Positions 20,230 through 25,786 of a DNA stretch of 25,786 nt are shown piece after piece (position 1 is the first letter of the stretch; each line of letters begins with the position of its first letter). Source of the DNA: Gnetum montanum. Lineage: Eukaryota; Streptophyta; Gnetopsida; Gnetales; Gnetaceae. The notes beneath the pieces are model-generated. The model had not been told where the DNA came from. It saw only the letters and a list, made by a program, of their open reading frames with translations, and did not search any database. The DNA lies in assembly GCA_015680685.1 (NCBI GenBank), contig MNCI01000217.1, positions 48,969-74,754 on the forward strand, given 5' to 3'. Both the position numbers and the translations under genes were made by a program.

Positions 20230-20591
20230 GCAAGACCACAAAGAAGGGCATTAAAACTTGAAATTACTAAAACATAGATACACCCTAAGATATATAATCC
20301 AACTGGAACTTTAGATAGCTTAGCATTATCCATTGGAATCAAATGCATGACATGGAGCTTCCAAATCAAGTGTCTTACCACTAAGCTAATGCCTCAATGT
20401 TGGCAAGACCACAAAGAGGGGATATTAAAACTTGAAATAAGTGAAACATAGGCACACCCTAAGATATATAGTCTAATTAGAACTTTATATAGCTTAGCAT
20501 TACCCACCAAAATCAAAGTCATAACCTGAAGCTTCCAAATCAAGTATCTTACCACTAAGCTAACACCTCATTGTTGCAAGACCACAAGAGA
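20230..20591 (-). repeat. tandem pair of 173-bp tRNA-derived SINE units
   Basis: Units at 20230-20402 and 20403-20575 have the same length and diverge only by substitutions and balanced small changes. A third copy of the boundary word gcaagaccacaa starts at 20576. On the minus strand each unit opens with a tRNA-like head: TTAGCTTAGTGGTAAGAC as A box (20372-20389 in the first unit) and GCATTTGATTCC as B box (20335-20346). The 3' part ends near TTTTAATGCCC or TTTTAATATCC. The boundary word present three times fits a target-site duplication flanking each copy, or a tandem duplication. Confidence 0.75.
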
Positions 20592-20924
20592 TCCCCCACC
20601 AACATATGACAAGATAAAAAAAAAGACCATGAAATAATTTTTTAAATACCATGAAATAGCTTTTTTAAAATATAATTCTTCTTTCATTATCCAATCTCAT
20701 GATCTTGATTACCTACCAAAATAAGGGACAAGAGCTAGTTTGAATATTGGAATTATGTAGTGAAGACCAGTCCAAAGAGATTGGGATTCAAACCAACACT
20801 TATGGTTGTGCCTTGAAACCATCTTTGAGTCTCAATTCAATGAAAAAAATTTTGCAATTGTAAAATTCACAAGAAGATGAAGTTTCAAATTCATGATTCC
20901 CCAAAAATATTTCTAGTGCATATA
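20592..20924. other. no gene seen
   Basis: AT-rich spacer between the SINE pair and the LINE tail. No domain or repeat recognised. Confidence 0.4.
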
Positions 20925-21665
20925 CTCATCATCATCATCTTAGCCTTGTCCCAACAAAATGGGATTAGCAACATGAGTTCTTTTTGGCCATTCACTTCTA
21001 TGAAGAGTTAAATATTTGTTTACTTGTAGTTTCTTCAAATTATCTTCAATTTTTTTTCCATATCCTTCAAATTATCTTCAATTGTTTTTCTTCCATATCT
21101 TTTTTAGTCTTCTTTTAAGTGGCTTTCCTAGAACAATGATGTAGCAACCTTTGTTTATAGGCTTATTGTCTAATCTTCTTTGCACATGTACAAATTATCT
21201 AAGCCACCATTTTTGTAGCTTATTTGAAATAAATGTTAGTCTAATTCTTCCTATGATATCTTTCTATTTTGACCATACTACCTTAATTCTATTTTTCATA
21301 TCTTTATCAATTTCACCTTCTAATTGGAGGATTGATTCTAGATAGCGAAACTATTTGTAGTAAAGGACTTTTTGCTTGAATTGTCACTTATATTTCATCA
21401 TTATTTATGGTATTACTAAAATTTCATTCCATATATTTTGTCTTGCTTTTGCTAATTTTTAAGTCTTTTGATTCTAGAGCATGTCTCCACTTCTTCATTT
21501 TAGTGGTAATATTTTTTTGAGCTGTATCCACCAACATAATATCATCTAGAAATAGCATACACCAAGGGATTTCATCTTGTATTTTCTTTGTTAACTCATT
21601 CATAATAATAGCAAATAAGTATGGGCTAAGTTTAAACCCTTAATGTAGACCTACATTACATCTAT
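20925..21665 (-). mobile_element. 5'-truncated RTE-type LINE, decayed
   Basis: On the minus strand the 3' end has the plant RTE signature: CCCATTTTGTTGGGACAAGGCT followed by a short GATGAT tail (20925-20940). Upstream, RT motifs are readable: GLH then a stop and KLSPYLFAIIMNELTKKIQDE (about 21590-21655), IPWCMLFLDD (about 21541-21575) where this family usually has A in the ADD box, and ALESKDLKISKSKTKYMEWNFS (about 21420-21490). The rest down to the tail contains stops. Everything upstream of the GLH motif is missing, which fits the 5' truncation normal for LINEs. No activity is possible. Confidence 0.82.
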
Positions 21666-22009
21666 TAAATAATTAAAGCACAACACTAGCTAAAGAATGA
21701 CCATCAAGTTTTCAGGGAAACTTTTGCAAGTAAACTCTACATGAAGATAAATTCAAACTTTCAATGGTAAATCTGCATGCACTATTCAATTAGCAATTAA
21801 TATATCTCAAACATTTGCTTAAATTACACACACATTTAGTGACTATATGTATAGAATAGAAAATATGCATGTGGCTTTAAGTATACATTAGATCTAGTAA
21901 AATAAATACAAGCCTTAATTGCAAGTTAGAGGTCTTAAAGCTACCAAAGATGATCCTAATAACTATACCCCAATATCCTTGATATTGGTTTCAATCCCTA
22001 TTTTTAGCA
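21666..22009. other. no gene seen
   Basis: AT-rich region between the LINE and the tandem repeat. No family recognised. Confidence 0.4.
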
Positions 22010-22405
22010 ATACTCTATTTTTATCATTTTTTCATTTTTTGTAATTCATTTGGATTTTGATTTTTAGCCTTTAGCACCTTTTGCTAGTCTTTTAATACTT
22101 GTTTTTGGTAATGATCTTCTTTTCATCATTTTTGCAATATTTTTGAAATTTTTTTACAATTTTATTTTTAATCTTTAGTAACTTTTAAAAGTCTTTTGAT
22201 TTTTCTTTTCAGTAACAATATCTTTTTATCATTTTTGCATTTTTTGTAGTTCATTTGGAATATGTTTTTAAGCCTTTAGTAGCTCTTTTGATTCATACTT
22301 TGGGTAACAATATCTTGTTTATCATTTTTCTGTAGTTCATTTGGGATTTGATTTTCAACTTTTAGCGGCTTAGAACCATCTTTAAGAGCTTAGATTCCTT
22401 TTAGT
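22010..22405. repeat. about four degenerate tandem units of roughly 100 bp
   Basis: Each unit has atcattttt, a ttttgtagttcatttgg-like word, ttttagcctttagta and a gtcttttgat-like word. The atcatt anchors fall at 22023, 22125, 22228 and 22321, giving spacings of 102, 103 and 93. Confidence 0.65.
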
Positions 22406-22646
22406 ATTTTTTTTTTCTTTTTGCATTTTTCAATTAGCATTTAGAACGTGTGTTTTCATTTTTGGCACTTTTCACCAATTTAGAAATTCCTCTTTGTTAG
22501 TAGATTTTGATGAAGTTTCAAATGGTCGACGCGTTTACTAGGTCATGTATACGGGACCCCGTATATACGGCCGTGTCAACGTGGCCTTGTTGATGCATCC
22601 TTCCATGCGTCGACATGGCCCCGTTTATGCGGCACCTATTTCAGCC

Positions 22647-22654
22647 TATAAATA
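22647..22654 (+). promoter_or_regulatory. TATA box of element 3 LTR
   Basis: TATAAATA at the U3/R junction, preceded by the palindromic U3 block. Confidence 0.65.
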
Positions 22655-22821
22655 AGTGGGCTCCCGTCACACTTATTTACCTTTTTGTTAGTTGTAGCGA
22701 AGCTCTTGCAGTTTTTTCCATGAGAGTTAGAATATTTTCCAAGTGGCCACAGTAGGTGTAAGAAAGGTGTCCGGCTCTTTATTCGAGCGCTAATGTACCT
22801 AAGCCCATTGGCGTGAACAGC

Positions 22822-22827
22822 AATAAA
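22822..22827 (+). terminator. candidate polyadenylation signal in element 3 LTR
   Basis: AATAAA about 170 bp downstream of the TATA box, in the same context (AATAAAGACAAGC) as in element 1. Confidence 0.5.
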
Positions 22828-23413
22828 GACAAGCTTTTCAAGCATTCCTTGTAGCAATTGGACTTAGCCATTTCTATGCATTTATAGTTTAATATTTATA
22901 TGCTTTAATCATTCATTGAATTATGTTATTATTATTTTAATCACTCTTGCTCTCTTATAGTTCATCGAAATCATCAGTATGACCATCTCAAACGTGAAAC
23001 CCAACACTTGGCAACCCAGCGACGCTTAATGTCTGGTAGCCTAGTAGTGGTTAGGGGATGCTTAAGACGTGCACCGAAGATGGGATCGGATACTTATGCT
23101 AGGAAGAGTTAGGACATAGATTAGGATAATTATAGCTTACATAATATTGCATTCCTTACTTTCCATTCTAAGAATCAGATGTTAGAAGATAAAGTAAAAA
23201 GCCATAAAAACCAGTTGCCTCAATCTCACTTAACCATCGCAATCAGAACATCACAAGTGAGGTTGAGAGGACAACAAACGTTCTAACAAAGGGTTTTGCT
23301 AGTTAAAGGTCCGGTGTATGTTAAGTGCTCACTGTCTACAAAATTCGACCGAGTCACTTGTGAACACCCGTGATTTGCATGGTTGGGCATAGGGGTACCT
23401 AGCCGCTAATCAT

Positions 23414-23431
23414 TGGTGCCATTACCAGGGA
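23414..23431 (+). other. primer-binding site of element 3, tRNA-Asp type
   Basis: TGGTGCCATTACCAGGGA, one base after the LTR. Differences from the tRNA-Asp complement are four transitions. Confidence 0.9.
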
Positions 23432-23576
23432 CTATTAGTCTTACATGCACCATTTAACCTTAGCAAAATTATCATTCACGTCATTGGAACGGACCTAGGA
23501 TAGAAAAATTTACGCACGTTAGGCAGACTTAGTAACAAGTAAGGTACACCGAATAGTGGATTATTTAACATCCAAC

Positions 23577-25786
23577 ATGTCTTCTTCTCACAAGCGAGAT
23601 GAATCCAACTCACTAGTGTCCCAAGAATGTCAGGTGGTCTACATGCATCCTAATGAATATGTTCTTGACTTCACTTTCATCCTACATGAGGATGAACATC
23701 AACGATGATGGGACATGGAAGGCAACATCATACTACCACCTGACTGATCGGCTCCTAGAATGCTGTTTCACAATCTTGCCAGAGTAGGCATCCAAGACCA
23801 TGGTGTGGAGTACATCAGGGAGGACCATGACTACTGGGACTATCGTCCCATTGAGGTCCAATAGGCATGAAACCAGCAGTAGGTAGAATGATATGAACAC
23901 ATGAAGGGGAAATAGTTCAATAACCCCTTATTCTTACAAGGGCTGCAGGACGATGGGGAACCTATCTTTCATGATTCCCATTCGACTAAACTTCCTCTGG
24001 GGCATTAGATCATCCAGTCCATTATCTAGAACAAACCACCAAGTGACTGAGATCCCCAAGGGGATGGAGGATCACGTAGGAGAAGCCATGGCTCAAGCAA
24101 GGATGGGTAGGAAGATCGAGGCCGCCATCAGAGCAAAGGGGGAGATCAACACCAGTGTGGTGGCGACTCTTCTCCTTCTTCTCCATCCTCTCACTCCCCT
24201 CTACCTTCACCTAGTTTAGACTCTGATCATAACTGTGGTAGAAAGGGGTAAGGTGATGGTGGTCATAAGGATCGAAGGGACAAACATGAGGAAGTGCATG
24301 ACTAATCACACAAGGCTCACTGTCATGAAAGGAGGGGTAGCCGAAATCGTCACAGACATCATGGTCCTTAGCAGAACTATGACTTGAATGAGCCATTGCT
24401 GGCTACTCGAAGCATGCTCCATATCATCGAGGTAGTTCAGATACCCAGCAGGCACTTGAAAGATAGCTGGATCAAATGCATTGACATGAACAATATCCCC
24501 AGGTTTGAAGGAGGGTACAATTGTGATTCGCAAACTCACCTGTAGGCATTCCATGATGCTTGCACCCTACAGGAATATTGATAATGATTGGAAAAAGCTT
24601 AAGCTATTCCCTCGCACCCTCATTAAGAAAGCAGAAAGCTGGTACTAGTCTTTGGAACTGGAATCAATCAGAAGATGAAGTACGATGCTTGAGATTTTCA
24701 ATGATAAGTATCAAACCTACTCCAGGGTGGTGAATCTGAGACATCAAATCCAAAGCTGGAAGCAAGGGAATCATGAACCCTTGGATGCAACCATGAGTAG
24801 GTACCATTCATTGTTACATCGATGCCATGGTCATGGCTACTCTCAACGGGCACAACTTTGCCATATCATTAATGGGCTTTACTTTGAAACTCAAAAGACC
24901 CTTAGTGTGTACGCCCAGGGACAATTATCATAACTAAGGGCCCATCAACTATAGCGCCTGATTGAGCAAGTGGCCAAAGAAGAGGGGGAACTTAGAAAGA
25001 AGGAGAGCACAGAAGAGTTTAATCGAGATCCATGCATCAGAAAGATGGAGGTCCAATTTTGTGAAGAAGAGGAATCACCACTAGATGCAGCGGTGAACTA
25101 AAAAACCTTGCCCCTACAGAAATTTGCCTCTGAAATATTGAAAAAGGTTGACAAGATGTGGGACTCTCTGGATGAAAGATTTCAAAGTGTTCTAAAAATT
25201 ATAGAGGAGTCCAGGGAGCAAGGTAATGATCATGATCAGCGTAGGAAGAAGGAAGCTAAACGTGCCCATCATAAGGGTAAGGGCAAAGTTGCTGTAGTAG
25301 AACAGGTTGCAAACTTTGATACAGAGGAAGACGATAAATGTGGCATATGCCAATATGAACATCCTAAGGGGTGTTGTCCTTTGGTGTCACATCTTCAAGA
25401 GTCTAACATGTATGCATTGAATCCTCTTTTGGCGAAGAGGCAAACACCCTGAAGGTTTCCTTAACCACAAGGCAACCTAATACAGTTCCACCAGCAGCAA
25501 GGATATTATCCAAGTGGAGCGCCACTGCAACCTTATGAACACTTCCAATAGTGGAAGCATCCACAAGTGTGGGGGATGCCACCTCCAAGGTAGCAATACC
25601 CTTACAGATAGCCAGATCCCTCTGGGTACTATGTTCAGCAACTAGTCTCTCCACGGGACTCTTCTAGTTACGCAACCTTTCAGAGTTACTACCACCCCCC
25701 GAAATATTTTCAACCACAATCTCCATCACCCAGGGGGGAAAGCCCACATCTCTACTATCCTCCATCACATTCTGCTGCTGTTCCTT
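23577..25786 (+). pseudogene. gag: element 3 gag and start of the gag-pol linker
   Basis: It starts at ATG 23577 with MSSSHKRDESNS, then MHPNEYVLDFTFILHEDEH. TGA stops at two positions sit where the other copies or codon logic suggest Arg. The capsid region reads DMNNIPRFEGGYNCD near 24480. One extra base near 24573 then shifts the frame, and DNDWKKLKLFPRTLIKKAESWY, MLEIFNDKYQTYSRV and EPLDATMSRYHSLLH follow (to 24933). EEGELRKKESTEEFNRDP and a coiled, charged part lead to the Lys-rich RRKKEAKRAHHKGKGK and the zinc knuckle CGICQYEHPKGCC (about 25339-25377). The tail is Gln/Pro/Tyr-rich and still running at 25786. Leader length matches the other two elements (about 145 bp). Confidence 0.87.

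Larger units (their letters stand above)
22508..23412 (+). repeat. 5' LTR of element 3 (905 bp)
   Basis: Starts TGATGAAG and ends TAATCA, followed one base later by the primer-binding site. U3 (22508-22640) is rich in ACG/GTCGAC palindromic words. The paired GGTAACC-type block, here GGCAACC and GGTAGCC, is at 23007-23044. The U5 end shares GGTTGGGC and AGGGGTACC with the other LTRs. Confidence 0.9.
22508..25786 (+). mobile_element. element 3: Athila-like Ty3/gypsy retrotransposon, cut by the window end
   Basis: Plus-strand order is 5' LTR, primer-binding site, gag with zinc knuckle, and a Pro/Gln/Tyr-rich linker up to the last base. Its LTR is of the element 1 subtype. Protease, RT, integrase and the 3' LTR should lie beyond 25786. 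The five bases before the LTR are gattt (22503-22507), which can be used to test for a target duplication on the far side. Confidence 0.88.

Noticed and set aside
20335-20389. tRNA gene
   Set aside because: The A and B boxes are present, but the region does not fold into a plausible full cloverleaf by eye and is repeated in the adjacent unit, so a SINE head is the better reading.
20230-20591. CRISPR-like direct repeats
   Set aside because: Units are long, only two, without spacers, and in a plant transposon context.
21151-21345. 64-residue plus-strand open frame
   Set aside because: It lies antisense to the LINE relic and has no recognisable domain.
23953-24219. 88-residue plus-strand open frame in element 3
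   Set aside because: It lies in a different frame from gag, over the Ser/Arg-rich spacer; the gag frame is the one that connects to the N-terminus.

Overview
This window is nuclear DNA of a seed plant and consists almost entirely of decayed transposable elements. I find no intact host gene. The plant assignment rests on three signs. The Ty3/gypsy elements have primer-binding sites resembling the 3' end of tRNA-Asp, as in plant Athila-type elements, and Athila-like polymerase signatures (FMDDF in reverse transcriptase, DLGS in protease). There is a plant-type RTE LINE 3' end, and there are tRNA-derived SINE heads. The species cannot be told from the sequence.

Layout, left to right. Bases 1-1387 are mostly unassigned and may include the U3 of a diverged LTR. 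Element 1 (minus strand, about 1388-9035) has one recognisable LTR (8140-9035), a primer-binding site, and a gag-pol broken by stops and indels. Bases 9036-10185 and 10530-11499 are two diverged copies (A and B) of a longer non-LTR repeat unit, each carrying a SINE-like head. Element 2 (minus strand, 11505-19960) is structurally complete: two LTRs of 846 and 867 bp, the terminal motif TGATGA/TCATCA, a 5-bp target duplication (ccctt), a primer-binding site and a full gag-protease-RT-RNase H-integrase order. It contains a 484-N assembly gap. It is inserted into copy B, whose right end resumes at 19966. Bases 20046-22507 hold a tandem pair of 173-bp SINE units, a 5'-truncated RTE LINE and an AT-rich tandem repeat of about 100 bp. 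Element 3 (plus strand, 22508 to the window end) has its 5' LTR, primer-binding site and gag, and is cut by the window edge.

How the parts work together. The three LTR elements are one superfamily in two LTR subtypes: elements 1 and 3 share a U3 rich in GTCGAC and ACG, while element 2 has a different palindromic U3. In the intact family the LTR drives one RNA, tRNA-Asp primes reverse transcription, and a single gag-pol polyprotein supplies capsid, protease, RT/RNase H and integrase. In element 2 the gag, protease and RT segments are still in one reading frame. None of the copies can be autonomous: each has several nonsense or frameshift changes. Both readable integrases have Asn at the second catalytic Asp position. 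I found no CRISPR array, operon, rRNA or functional tRNA gene, and no convincing new biological system. The most useful observations are the nested-insertion history, the conserved paired motif in the LTRs, the palindromic U3 modules and the shared integrase substitution.
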